Source: Anoplopoma fimbria (Eukaryota; Chordata; Actinopteri; Perciformes; Anoplopomatidae). From it: a stretch of DNA of 64,000 nt. The translations under genes and the position numbers were made by a program. Within the stretch, counting starts at the first letter, position 1; every line of letters begins with the position of its first letter. This document shows positions 50,425 to 62,539 of this stretch, one piece after another. The stretch spans positions 21,064,680-21,128,679 of the forward strand of contig NC_072472.1 of the NCBI RefSeq assembly GCF_027596085.1. Reading direction: 5' to 3'. The notes under the pieces are model-generated. The model did not search any database. It was not told the DNA's origin and saw only the letters and a list, made by a program, of their open reading frames with translations.

Positions 50425-50690
50425 TCAAACAAACACGGGACTTTCACTCAGCAGACTGCTGTTTGTGTCCTGTGCAAAACGTTGACATTTCAGCACATCA
50501 GTTTTTAGTCAAGTGGGTCATTAGTGTCATTAGTCACGTGAGTCACATGACTCGTTTGTAACTTGCTAGTCATTAGGTCGTTAATCACTTAGTAATGATG
50601 TGAGTCATTGGTCACAAGTTAAAACCCAACACCCTCTTTTTCTAAACCTAACTAAGTAGTTTTGTTGCCTAAACCTAACTTCCTGTGAAG
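50425..50690 (-). repeat. Inverted copy of the TTAGGTTTA dispersed family
   Basis: On the minus strand it reads GAAGTTAGGTTTAGGCAAC and ACTACTTAGTTAGGTTTAG from about 50690, and ends with ACAGCAGTCTGCTGAGTGAA and CCGTGTTTGTTTGAGCCC near 50425. A plus-strand copy of the GGTTAGGTTTACGG part lies just before it (about 50298), so two copies may abut head to head. Confidence 0.6.
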
Positions 50691-51654
50691 ACGGAAAGTA
50701 GAGAATCATAGTTTAGAAGAGTTAGACCACTGAACAGTATTTGACGTGTTGGGAGTGCAAATGTGATTGCAACGTCTGCTCCCTCCCTCCAACTGCCTTG
50801 GACTTTGTTTCTAAACTTCATAGTCTGGTTGCCTTCTTTGAACTCTGCTCACTGCCTCCTGCTGATGGCACTGACTTTCTTACAGCCTGTTTACATCTCT
50901 CTTCCTCTGCCTCTTCTTCTTGCATGTGCTCACCTGAATATCGACATGCTGAGCCCAGTAGTGATACATAGGTTCTGTAAAAGGTATTGTTTTCTTGTTT
51001 TCAAAGCCAAACCGGTTGGCAGAAAAAATGTTTGCGCTTCATGTTTCTGCAAACCACGGGATACATTGCAGTTTCTGAATCAATAATAAATATGTATATA
51101 CCTTAGATCACTCTTGCAAAAACACAATTTTTGATTTCCTCTCTTAAAACTTGGTCACTCAATATACTGTGACTGGCTCTGTGCGTCGCTTGTTGTACTA
51201 TGTTAGTTTTTTCCCTTGCAACTGGGTCTAGCAAAGTTCATGTTATTGTAACATGTACAGCTCAATACATAATGCATTAGTTATTTGAACGATATCAGGC
51301 CAAGGCAGTGCCCCGGCTTTTCATCTAGTATTATAAAGGTTTGTGTGACTGAATTCCAGCTAACATCTGCTCCTCTTCACTTAACTTATTTTGCTATTCT
51401 CATTTCTCAAGAATGTGGTTACAACCAGAAGCAAAGACGTTTTCTTTCAAATTTCTGTTCAGCACAGAAAAAGGTTGATGTTCCTGACCTTTTGGATTCT
51501 CACACTCACACGCTCTGCACATTAAGAATATTCATGCACGGCCTCGTCGGGTTGCTTCACTGTGTCATCACAGTGTGTCTGCTAGGTAGGATTTTTTATT
51601 TTTACAGAAAAATGCTAATGTACAGGCAACACTCTAGTTTGGATAAAGAAAAAT
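50691..51654. other. Non-coding DNA, no gene seen
   Basis: A 107-codon and a 124-codon frame (50763-51086, 51285-51659 plus) have no recognisable content. Confidence 0.35.
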
Positions 51655-52130
51655 GGTAACACTTTACAATAACCATCAAAAACAAATGGTAAATTGATAG
51701 TTTATTAATCTTTAGTTAATAATTATTTTACTGTTAACAAACACTGAAATTATATTAATAATTATTTTAAATGCCATCATTTATTTAGTTGTATTCATTG
51801 TTGGATACATTTTAACATGGTATATCCTAAATCAAGTAATATCCTAAATACCAAACAATTTGTAAACCTTTAAAAAATGATAACATAAAAAAATTGTACC
51901 ATCATCATAACGGTAAATAATTGGTTTGTAAACCTATTATTTGTTTTTAATAAATGTTTAGTGGTTATTATAAAGGTGCAAGTGAGGATTATAATACCTT
52001 ATGAAATGGTTAATAAATACTTTGTAAAGCATCTGTAAACATTATTTAAAACTTGGTTAATAATTGGTTTCTTGTACATCTATTTATGCAATATGTATAG
52101 ATGTTTTATAAACGATTTCTTCTTTGATAA
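51655..52130 (+). repeat. AT-rich repeat opening with TAACACTTTACAATAA
   Basis: It begins GGTAACACTTTACAATAACC, a start I recognise from common fish MITEs, followed by repeated TTAATAATTATTT and GGTTAATAAATACTTTG words. The complementary end TTATTGTAAAGTGTTA is not present downstream, so the copy is partial or rearranged. Confidence 0.5.
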
Positions 52131-52424
52131 CAAATACTTACGTATAGTATATAAACTATTATAATGTGTGCAATAATAAACTGTTCAATAGTTTACTAAT
52201 GTAATGCTATGATACAAATATATAATTTATAACATAATTATTCTTATTAAACAAAGTATTTAGTATTTATATATTAGAAATGCCTTACTAATAATTAACA
52301 TAATTTAAAATTATCATTTTATTGTTTTTAAATGGTAAAATAACTATTAAACAAAGTATAATCATTTTAACAATTTTAACAATTTTAATTATTATTATAA
52401 AGTATAACCAAAGACATCATTCTT

Positions 52425-52456
52425 GACTTACAATTCATTATTATGAATTGTAAGTC
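52425..52456. repeat. Perfect 14-bp hairpin with 4-nt loop
   Basis: GACTTACAATTCAT, loop TATT, exact complement ATGAATTGTAAGTC. It follows AT-rich repetitive DNA and may be a relic of a palindromic element. Confidence 0.85.
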
Positions 52457-54429
52457 CTCAGCTCATGAATAATTGTGTCTTTCAAACGTTATTTTGTTGG
52501 TTGCTAGATAGGATGTAATGCTATCTGTAACATACACCTGTATGGAATATGTGCTATCTGGAAGTACAGACAGGAACATTGGAGTGAAACTACACTCCAA
52601 ACCACAGAGAGAGCGAAGTACTGAGAGCTGAACACAGTCACACCCTATAAAAACAATTTATGGTCAACTTCAGTACCTTAACCAGGGATATTCAAGTTCA
52701 TGGTCGGTGCATCTGCCCCTACGCCACCAGAAGACAAAAGGGTAACCAGGAATTTCAGATACAATGTGATTATGTTGTCAGATTATTGGCTGTTTTAAAT
52801 AAAGAATATATAAAGACAAAGGTTTGAGATTCAAGTTGAGTGTCCCCTGAGTCATTAATGCTTAAAGCCTGTCACAAAATAGGGTAATGTACCCCAAGGG
52901 AAGCGCATGTAAAGGTCACTGCCATTTCCAAACACACACAGCACTGACTGAGTTTCACAGCTGAATGCAATCTTTGCTTGCCACAAATCAAATAGCATTA
53001 TAAAAAAAAGAACCTATTAATTAAAAATAATGATTGCCTTTTCTTATCAGTACACTGTAGAACCTACAGAGTATTGTTTTGTTCTTGCTGTTTGGGGACT
53101 AGCTTTCAGTACTTTTGTAAACAGTGCCATGACCTGCCGTGACTCCATTCAGAGACACACTCCAGGCACTCAGCTGAAGTGAGTTCTTTTTGAAGGTTGC
53201 ACAGAATTCCATTTGTAAAATGCAGCATGAGTGAGTAGGCCTGTGTTGGTAGGCAAGTCCAACACTCCCTGGCCTTGATACAGTACCAGGCTTTGGACCT
53301 GGCTGATTAGTGAGACGCAGTGTGTATGGCAGGCGGCTGACTTTTAGTTCTACAACTGAGGGATGTAGCTCTTTACAACACAAACAGATGCATTCATGAT
53401 CTGCTGCTTGGACAAACTTAAACAACCCTGTTACATAGAGCACTTTTTTTATAATGATTATGAGATACCTTGTACAGTCTTCCTTATGGATTAAAATAGA
53501 GAAAGTGTAGTTCATTTCTGAATTGACCAAAACAGTGTGCCATTCTGTTCATAAACCATATGCAATAAAAATGAATTCATGACTTTCATTGAACAGGTCT
53601 CTGAACTGGTACAACGCTAATATCAAGACAGCAGAAGTGTCCATGGAAACTATCTACAGACATGTTAGCAGTGCGTCACTTAATCATATTCATTCAGAAG
53701 CAGCACCAATGAGCAGCTAGTTTGTCAGCTCGAACAGAGCGCCGGTACCAGCTATAACTCTGGAACTTTTGTAGGTAGCTCACAGGTTTGGAGTATTGCT
53801 CTTCCATGTAGCTCTAACCTTAACTGATTCATGCTGAACACACCTCACATAAACACTTGTTTTTACCTGTTGCCTTTTTACCTTTTAAAGACTGCAAACC
53901 TAAATTCAAGAATATCGAGATTGGATCCAGATTTATTTATGCCTGGAAAGCAAAAATACATGAAATAGGATTTTTGAGAGTCAAATCCAAACCATTAGAA
54001 ATGTGAATTCAAAATGCATCTTCTGATTGTCACTAGTTCCATGAACCAGAACAAGTGGCGTGTAATATTAGAAATAAAACCTGAACATATAGCATGCTTC
54101 AGCCATTTAGGGGTGGCGGTGCAGCCTCTTAAGGCACTTCCTGCAGCTGTGTGATCTGTTACATATGTTCAAAAACTAGAGGCTTAGAAGACTCACTAGA
54201 ACACTAGAAACACTCTCCTGCTCACTAGAAAACTTTCTTAGACAAGTGTGACGAGAAAGAGTTCAACACATCCAAGGCTTCAAACATACACTTCCTCCCT
54301 GATGAATGCAAGTCCAATATCAACCCTGGTTTGATCTCCAATCATATCTCCACTCTATCCAACAGCTAGTTGCTGTTAACTGTGTCTGTCTGCAGTTGGT
54401 GGTGCTGGACAAGAATCTAACCGTGGATA
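52457..54429. other. Non-coding DNA; one 143-codon open frame not accepted as a gene
   Basis: The frame 53099-53530 on the minus strand is long for chance but has no domain, signal peptide, promoter or splice context that I can recognise. The rest holds no feature. Confidence 0.35.
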
Positions 54430-54433
54430 TTAA

Positions 54434-55043
54434 ACAGGCCCTATTATGCTATTTTCCGGGTGCATATTTTATCTCAAGTTACAGTTACAACATGTTTACA
54501 TGCGTTAATGCTCATAATCCGCCTTGTTTTTCTCATCCTAGCTGTCCTGCAGCATCTCTTCTCACCCTCTCTCTGAAATGCTCCGTTGTAGCGCTTGCTC
54601 CTCCCTCCAGAAAACAAAGTCTGCTCTGATTGGTCAGCTTGGTCAACGTTTCACATTTCAAAAAATTCTCCCTCCAGAGAATGACAAATGAACAATAGCT
54701 TACAATGGGGTTCAAACCCAGGTCTCCTAGGTGACAGACTGTTATCTTATCCACTACACTATGAAAGATGTGAACTTCAGCAGTATCTTTTTTATTTTAT
54801 CTTTGAGTGCTGGCCAAACTAGCCGGAAGGAGTTTTACGTCACTTCTGAAACATTATGACCTCATAAAGTTACGGAAGTGAAGGAGAGAATTCAATGGAG
54901 CCGTTTCAGGCAGCTGATTCTGAGGGGGAGGGTAACTCCTTTTAGGTTTCAGGTTTTACACTCTACAGACCTTTTACATGTACAAAAATATATTTAACAC
55001 ACTAAAGAAGAGAGAAAAAGTGGAAAAGCATAATAGGGCCACT
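54434..55043. mobile_element. Non-autonomous piggyBac-type element (TTAA target)
   Basis: The left end ACAGGCCCTATTATGCTATT and the right end AAAAGCATAATAGGGCCACT are inverted repeats sharing GGCCCTATTATGC. TTAA lies directly outside both ends (54430-54433 and 55044-55047), the hallmark of piggyBac insertion. The 610-bp body has no transposase. A tRNA-like stretch lies inside on the minus strand. The end motif is familiar from many fish genomes (recall), consistent with a high-copy family. Confidence 0.82.
54700..54770 (-). ncRNA. tRNA-like sequence (pseudogene or SINE head)
   Basis: On the minus strand TAGTGTAGTGG (complement of 54751-54761) matches an RNA polymerase III A box, and GGGTTTGAACC (complement of 54709-54719) matches a B box at tRNA-like distance. 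Between them lies CTGTCAC, the anticodon loop form of tRNA-Asp (GTC). The anticodon stem does not pair well and the acceptor stem is not evident, so it is not a working tRNA. It sits inside the piggyBac-type element. Confidence 0.6.
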
Positions 55044-55047
55044 TTAA

Positions 55048-57964
55048 GATTTTTTTTTATTTACTGAAAACTGCTGCCTGCTGCAGTAGGAAACACCCAT
55101 GATGAGAACTAAAGCAGTAAAGTGGTGTGGGCTGAAAGAGGCTGATGAGCTCTGTAGGGCTGAGGGATTCTTCACAATAAAGGAGCATGTCATTGACCCA
55201 TACTTCACATGAAGATATTGACTAGTGCAGCTACAGAGACTTAATCAGCTGTAACTCTGCTTTAATACACTGCCTCTCTGATGTCCCTGTAGCTATTTAA
55301 ACTGCTGTGCAACTGACTGGATCAGTGAACGCAAGTACTCCATCAGAGCAAACTATTGGAATGAGCCAAAGGCCAAACATTTTCAAGTAGTTCATTACAG
55401 CAATGAATGTTATTTAGCACGGAGTACATAACAGAATCAATAACAGGAGACAAGAAGAGAGTTTAAGGTTGATCTGATTGCCTGATTCAACACAACTGAT
55501 CTGGGTTCATTCCCAAAAAAAACAAAAAACACTGGTTTATAACAAAAAAAAGGTCTCCCCAACCAAGAATTTACTTTGTTGAATATGTTTGTTCAAGTGT
55601 TGCCTCACATTAACTGATAATCATGTTGTTTTGGTTTGATTTTTAGCCCATTGATGCCCCTCTGTTAAAGCTTTATGCATCTATAGAAAAAGTAGTAAAA
55701 ACAACAAAATGACTTGCAGAGAAACATGTGACTTTTGCTTAGCTGTTGTTTCAGAACAATGGACAGCACTGTTTGTTGTGTGTAGTGTATTTGTGTAGGT
55801 GCAGCGCAATCCATAGTTCTGAAACGGAGGTTGATATTCAACGCTCTGATAGTGCTTTATGTTTTTATGTGACTTCCCAAAAATCCCAATATAGCCCGAA
55901 TGGAATGATCCTTTGTCACACTGGCTGAAAAATATGGTTATAAAACAATTTGACTGTGAGATAAAATCCGCCAATACTCTAGTATTTCATTATTCAACTG
56001 GCAGTTGAATTAGGCTCCTTGAATTGAATCCTCAAATTGACTACTATTCGGGTTCGACCCGACATGAAACTTAAATAGCATGAATGAAATCCTTGACTGA
56101 CCTAATGGTATTATCACAATAAGAATGCATGCACATTACCATTACAATAATGTGAACAATGTGACCACAGAACTTAAAATCTGTATTAATGTTTTATATA
56201 TAAGTATAAAAAGTGACCATCTTTAAACTTAAATCAACAAATGACTATTACCATTCAGCAAATCCATGGAGGTTGTTGCAGCAGAAAAGAGTCATTGGCT
56301 CACTGATTTCCCTGTGCTATGACCCATTTGTTTCAGTGAATAATGGATAAATTAGTCAATGAAGGTTTGTTCTATATGAAAACAGCCAGAGATGAAACGG
56401 AGCACATTTGTATGCAACAGGAACACTGCCACACTGTAGTACCAATACCTTTTAAACCAATCGGATTCTGGCACAACGCCCCTGCAGCCTCCTTACACTT
56501 GGATGCTTGTTCTTGCTTGTGCCATCCGTCGCCTATTCATCCATTACTTCCATTCAAAGACTGTGACGCTCTCATTTAGCCACCAACGTTTGGTGAACGC
56601 TCGCTGGGGATTGTTCACTGATGCCAAGAGCCAGCGCTCTCACAAATGTATCCCCTCCAATGAATGTTAACCGTGTTCACTACTATTACAATGCACCGGC
56701 CTGTGTGTAAGTAGTGACTCACTGTCAATGATTGTTTCATTGTAAAGCTTTCGAGACAATACCCCAATGTCGCACATCCAAAGACGATTATGTGTTATAT
56801 GACTTGGTTACTGGTTTTTGAGTAACATTTTAAGAAGCTCTCTTTTGAATTGTAATCCAGGGACTCATCATCTGAAGGATTGGAGAAGAAATTACAAATA
56901 GATTAGGATTAATGTTTAAACTCACATCTGAGTTTATATAGGAAAATACTATATAGGTAAACACTTTCTTTAAATGAAATGATCTACTTACCTTCAAACA
57001 GGTGCAGGTACACTTCGCTGCATCTCAAAAACAAACATAGGAAATACTACAGACAGCTTTGCCTTTCATTGGATGTTAACAGCTAAAACGGTTTAGCACG
57101 TTTGATATATTTCTAGAGTTCGAAGAGCATGGCTTCACTCATACTGACAAAATGTGTTGATGCATGAGTGATGTGATCCTGGGAAGGGAGTCAAGGTGAT
57201 AAATTGTCACTCTTTTACTCCTTTACAGCATAAGTTGTGTCAAATGTGAGTAATATGAGGCCATAAAATTTGATATTTCATGCATTTGAGTGAAAACAGC
57301 AAAAATTACTTTTACTGTGCTGCGCTTCCAACTGTTTTCAGACAGAGTTCTTCTGTGTGATCAAGGGCAGTATGGTTAGCATGATTTACAATCCTTATTT
57401 AGGATAAGTGATAATTGATGGCATGAATATTAAGTGGAAGCGGATGCATACACCAATCATCAACAGCTAATAAACTGAAGCTTCATTTTCACAACCAATT
57501 TGACTCACTGATAATTGCAATCCATCATTTTGAGTCTTTGGGATCAGTGGGCAGAACGGAGCAGTGATGTCACCTAGTCGGCTGTAGGCGTGTCATTATG
57601 ATAAATGGCTCAATCAGCTGAAGCTGAGGAGGCTATACCTTACGAGTCACACAGGGATCAGAAAAAGTTGAGGTAGTTTTGGCCAGAACTTCACCCACTA
57701 TCAGTTTGATAAATACGCAGCCTCGAGGGAGGCATCCTGTATTGAGGAGGAATTAAGAGTGTGAGGAGATTGTTTGAAGGATAACACTGATGTTAGTCTT
57801 TCGTTATGAATCTCAAAGGAGAGTCTAATCACACCCGTGTGTTATTGCCAGTGTTGTGCATGTATCAGTGAACAGTGCTCATGTTTTTGGTGAAGGGTGG
57901 TGGCCGCAAACATGCACTATTTTTCACGGGAACAGAGGATTTAAAATGTGTGACTTTCTTACTT
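55048..57964. other. Non-coding DNA, no gene seen
   Basis: Chance frames up to 97 codons. A B-box-like CGGGTTCGACCCG palindrome at about 56049 lacks a tRNA context. Confidence 0.4.
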
Positions 57965-58155
57965 TACTTTATTTTTGGTTCCACTGGGACAAGAACAGCA
58001 GCCTCCTGGGTGAAAGTCCTGTGTTTGTTTGACCCACCCATACTTAGTGGACTTTCTTGCTTTATATACCCAGTATTAAACCAGGTACCTCTCAACCACG
58101 GTCGCTCAATATATTACATCACTTACTCTGCGACTCGCTCATTGAACTATGTCAC
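57965..58155 (+). repeat. Copy of the TTAGGTTTA dispersed family (right part)
   Basis: It carries GGGACAAGAACAGCAGCCTC, CTGGGTGAAAGTCC, TGTTTGTTTGACCCACCC and CTTGCTTTATATACC, matching 10371-10450 and 33535-33640. The left part of the family is missing or replaced. Confidence 0.65.
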
Positions 58156-58307
58156 TTCATCTGACTGAATGCAAAAATATTGAATATCAACGAATCTGTC
58201 GTTTGCAGAAACCTATGCCACCATTTTCCCCTGGCGACAGGGCTGCAAGTGCAGCAGTTTGTCTTTCTGAGTTGTTTGTCATCGGCACATGGTTGCCTAT
58301 GTATTCT

Positions 58308-58706
58308 GAATGACAGTAAGACAAACCTGCTGAACTGATCGCAGTAATAGCACCTAATATGCATGTAAAAAGGGGTTAGCAGGACTTTTAAACTGAATAA
58401 AAAATCCAAAAAGACAGAATAAAAGCTTACTCCAATGAACAATGCAGCTGCAACTTGAAATTAACATAAGCTCATCATCACCTCCATAGAATGTTTCATG
58501 TGGGGCACCACGTAACGGATACAAAAATCACACTGATGGGATTTTTTTAAGGGTGACAAAGATAATCCGAAAACATGATTCTTCTGTATTTTCTGTATTT
58601 TCTTCATTTAAAGGGTCAAAAGTCTGAACATGAATATTTGGTAGTTATGATCTTTTTAATTTAGGCACACGGATTAATCATTAATTTAACCTAAGTTCAG
58701 TTAACT
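58308..58706. repeat. ~400-bp duplicated block, copy 1
   Basis: From GAATGACAGTAAGACAAACC to CTAAGTTCAGTTAACT this block is nearly identical to 62130-62539. The edges are sharp on both sides. It carries part of a 96-codon minus-strand frame that recurs in copy 2, with no recognisable protein. There are no terminal inverted repeats, poly(A) or target duplication, so it may be a local segmental duplication or two insertions of an unclassified element. Confidence 0.9.
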
Positions 58707-61700
58707 GATATATATATATAGATATATCATTAAAACAAGATATATATATAAACAAGAGCATTTTAGTCACCATAGATACATTGAAAAGACCTTAAAAACT
58801 ATCCTGACGTCCTTTCTGATGCTCTAACGTGATAAAAAACTACTAGATACTGAAAACATTCAAAGACATGATGAGTGTGTAGGTGTGAATGTGCGTTGTA
58901 TGTGTATTTGTGGCCTTTAATTATAGCCTGTACTGTTCATTATCATTTTGTTAGTCATGCATAATTTAATAGTTTCATTTTTTCACAGCGACAAGACCGC
59001 CAGAATCTAAAGGCTTCACTGTTAAAGCAGCTGAGAGGCAAAAAAAAGCTATTGTGCTCCTTAATGGTACTAAATTAAATAAAAATGAGCTGATAATGCC
59101 GTTTCATGTGACTTTCTTTATAAATGTGCGGTTCTTTCAAGGTATTTTTTATCAAAGGGTGTCAAAATACACACAATGCTCAGCAATTCTCAATAATTGG
59201 ACATCAGCGAGCTACTGCTCAGGGATCATCAAGCATCCTCATAATTACACTTTACCCAGACTAATGAAAAAGAGAAAAGGTTCTAGTAATTTTTTGGGGA
59301 CAGGCTCACTTAACAACGGTAAATTGGAATGATTAATTATTCTTGTGCATGCCAGAATATGGGATTCATTTGAACATCTGAACTTTCTATTTTTGTTTTG
59401 CTGATGTAATTGCAACGCATAAGGTCAGGCTCTCTGCAGACATGGGAATGAAGGCAAAGTTTATACAGGCTCAAACAACAGACAGAGTGACAGGCCAATT
59501 AATCCCACTAAATAGAAGATAAACAAAACCAACAGCAGGGTGTATGATTCAGAAAGCCATGTCATTCAGCAAATACACACCCTGGTTCTGCATTTGCACT
59601 CACTCACACTCACACCACACCCATAAACAACCTGATGACTGAATGAATACCGCTTCAAAACTTCAAAGTGGTTGTCTCTCCTTACACTCTCCTTGCTATC
59701 AACAGCTTTCGACAACGTGCCCTTGAGCAAGGCAGGTCAGCAGCAGCTGCTCAGTCAGCGTGTGAGATAAACTGCAGTGGTGCTGGGCAGCTCCCAGGTG
59801 TGAAGGTATGTACAGAATGTGTACGACTGTGAAGCAGGGCAGCGCTGAAAAAGAACACGCTCACTCAGCAAATCCCTTCCTGGGATGAAGAAAGGAGGGG
59901 GAAAAAACATGGTAGATAAGGCTTGATATTTGTTGTGCTCTTTTTGGTACCTATATTTTTCCATATTTCAAAAGAACATGCAGAAAATTATAATAACTAC
60001 CTGACAAGAGTACTGCTGCTACAATTCTGAAGAAATATAAATATTTTTTTCTGTTGGATTAATGCTTCTCTTTCTTGCCAAGAGTCACTAACCGACCACT
60101 TTATACTATCATGCATCAGGCTGAAGGGAGAATGACAGACATACGAGAGGAGAGGAAAAAATGTGTGAAAATGATATATTTAATGTGAGCAGAGCAGCAC
60201 AAAGCAACAAAGTATAAATTCATATTGTTTATATTGTTTGTATTTATTAATTTGAAAAAAAATATGTTTTATCTCTCACTTTAACCATGTTTGTCTTTGT
60301 AACCATTAGTTTGTTTTTTGTTCACACACAAACAGTACAAGACTCTTTCTGGTCAGGGCTTCATTTCTTGTTGTCAGATGACAACAAGGATATACAACAG
60401 ACACATTTTCAAATAAGATAATAATGCGCCACGTTGGACTTCTGTGTTTGATAAAGAATCAAACAGGCATCTTCACAGCTTATTGGTCTTAATGACTGCC
60501 ATACAGCAGCACCACCATGGTTGTGAATCAGGCCACCATGGTCCAACTGTAACTGTAACACAGTTGGTAAATTACACATAGAGTACCCACATTCTGAATG
60601 TGTGCAGTTTGAGGTATATCCACGCTGCAGGGGGTCCACATTGGGCAACACATGAGACAACAGGCAGAGCTGTCGTCCAAGCGTGCAATATCACAACGTT
60701 TCATCCCCAGCTGAGCGGCTCCAGATTGTCATTTTCCTATTTTTGAATATTTCTGTTTGTCTTCATATTCCATTTGGTACGATTTCACTTTGAGTTACAA
60801 CCAACCCACAGCACATTTGCAATCAGTCTTATCTTCAGTTAAACTAAACTATGGTTTGCCTTGCAGGGCCTATGATTTGCCAAATGACTTTTGCTTATGC
60901 CATCTGTTGTGGATTTGATGAGGGTTTCACAGTAAATGATGTGGGCTCGTGTGATGCTCGTGTGATGTGTGTTTGTTGTCGGACTTTATTACCAAGGCAA
61001 CAAGATAACCAAAGAGATCAAGCCTCACGCAATCATTATGGCTTCCAATGCAAAATGGAGACAAGTAGTGTTACTAATTACTATTCTAAAGAAGTGATAA
61101 GGAAGGTTATTCTTAACTTTCTTGTTGAGGAAAAAGTTACTTTGTCACCCAGTAGCAAACCCAACACTGTGCATCAGGAGAAACAACGTAATTGTGTCGC
61201 TGTGCTATTGGATAGAGGAGACCGGCTGATCTAAACAGCTGATATCATGATTGACAGCCCCGAACAATGACAGAAAGAGTGAATGAGTATGCGTGAGGAG
61301 AGAATGGCAGAAAAATTTGAAATAAACTACAAGACTAAGCATATGAGAGTATGGACTTTCTGACTGAACTTACGCTACAGCTTCATGTGAATGAGAAAGA
61401 CCTCCAATTTCACCAGTGAGTACACCTCAGTAATGACCGCAGCCTGGTGGAGACATGGCACCACAGATTGATTGTTAGATTGATAGACAAGGTGAGGAAA
61501 AGCCATTGATCTTTGCCTGATTTAAAGTGGAACTACGCATATTTACAAAAGTCATGCTTGTTATTCCTACAGTCTAAAAAAGTCTAAAAACATTTATAAA
61601 CATGCAGAGCTCTCTCAGAACACTCTCATCCAAAAACCAAGTGTTTAAACTGTCATCAAGTATAACGTCTGGAACATCTCCAAAGACAATGAATTGGGTA

Positions 61701-62092
61701 AAGGTGTTATAGACCATTTCAAGAGAAATGCATTGCTAGGCAACAGCTTGGGTCTATGTTTACTTTCTGTCAGCTCATGTCGTTCTCGTACACTGCAACA
61801 GGAAATAAACTGGGACACATTTGGAATGTTTGCGTGTGAAACTGTGGTCCATGGGTGGCACTGAGAGCACCATGGGGAATGTTCTGGAGTGTGCTGGTGC
61901 ATTTGCTGTTTCACAACCTAAAACAAATCAATACAATACAGGACATTTATGTATAAACGAAAATAAATAAAAAACATTCTGTGTGTCCCTAAAATCAGTT
62001 TCCCATTCAGTGTCTATGAAGAAGCGATAGTTCTCTGGCTTCTGGCTTTGAGAGAGAGAGAGAGTAGCAACCCTTAAAGCAACCTGCCAAAT
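58707..62092. other. Non-coding DNA, no confident gene
   Basis: A GATATATATATATAGATATA run follows the duplicated block. A 127-codon plus frame (60851-61234) and an 83-codon cysteine-containing minus frame (60409-60660) have no recognisable domain. GAGA dinucleotides run at 62049-62064. Confidence 0.35.
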
Positions 62093-62130
62093 CCATCAGC
62101 GCTGCAACAACTATCAGGCAGCGCTGATGG
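62093..62130. repeat. 12-bp perfect hairpin abutting duplicated block
   Basis: CCATCAGCGCTG (62093-62104), 14-nt loop, exact complement CAGCGCTGATGG (62119-62130). It ends exactly where the copy 2 block begins and is absent beside copy 1. Confidence 0.85.
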
Positions 62131-62539
62131 AATGACAGTAAGACAAACCTGCTGAACTGATCGCAGTAATAGCACCTAATATGCATGTAAAAAGGGGTTA
62201 GCAGGACTTTTAAACTGAATAAAAAATCCAAAAAGACAGAATAAAAGCTTACTCCAATGAACAATGCAGCTGCAACTTGAAATTAACATAAGCTCATCAT
62301 CACCTCCATAGAATGTTTCATGTGGGGCACCACGTAACGGATACAAAAATCACACTGATGGGATTTTTTTTAAGGGTGACAAAGATAATCCGAAAACATG
62401 ATTCTTCTGTATTTTTTGTATTTTCTTCATTTAAAGGGTCAAAAGTCTGAACATGAATATTTGGTAGTTATGATCTGAGCAAACTTTTTTAATTTAGGCA
62501 CACGGATTAATCATTAATTTAACCTAAGTTCAGTTAACT
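62130..62539. repeat. ~400-bp duplicated block, copy 2
   Basis: It is the same as 58308-58706 apart from scattered differences: one extra T in the T run near 62362, a C-to-T change near 62414 and about 10 extra bases (GAGCAAACTT region) near 62477. The flanks are unrelated to those of copy 1. Confidence 0.9.

Noticed and set aside
53099..53530. 143-codon minus-strand frame
   Set aside because: No recognisable family or gene context; a protein search would be needed to revive it.
56035..56070. B-box-like CGGGTTCGACCCG palindrome
   Set aside because: No A box or tRNA cloverleaf can be drawn around it.
60409..60660. Cysteine-containing frames on both strands (plus-strand translation has a C-x-C pattern loosely like a chemokine)
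   Set aside because: No good splice donor after the segment, an early stop, and no upstream leader exon; the resemblance is too weak.
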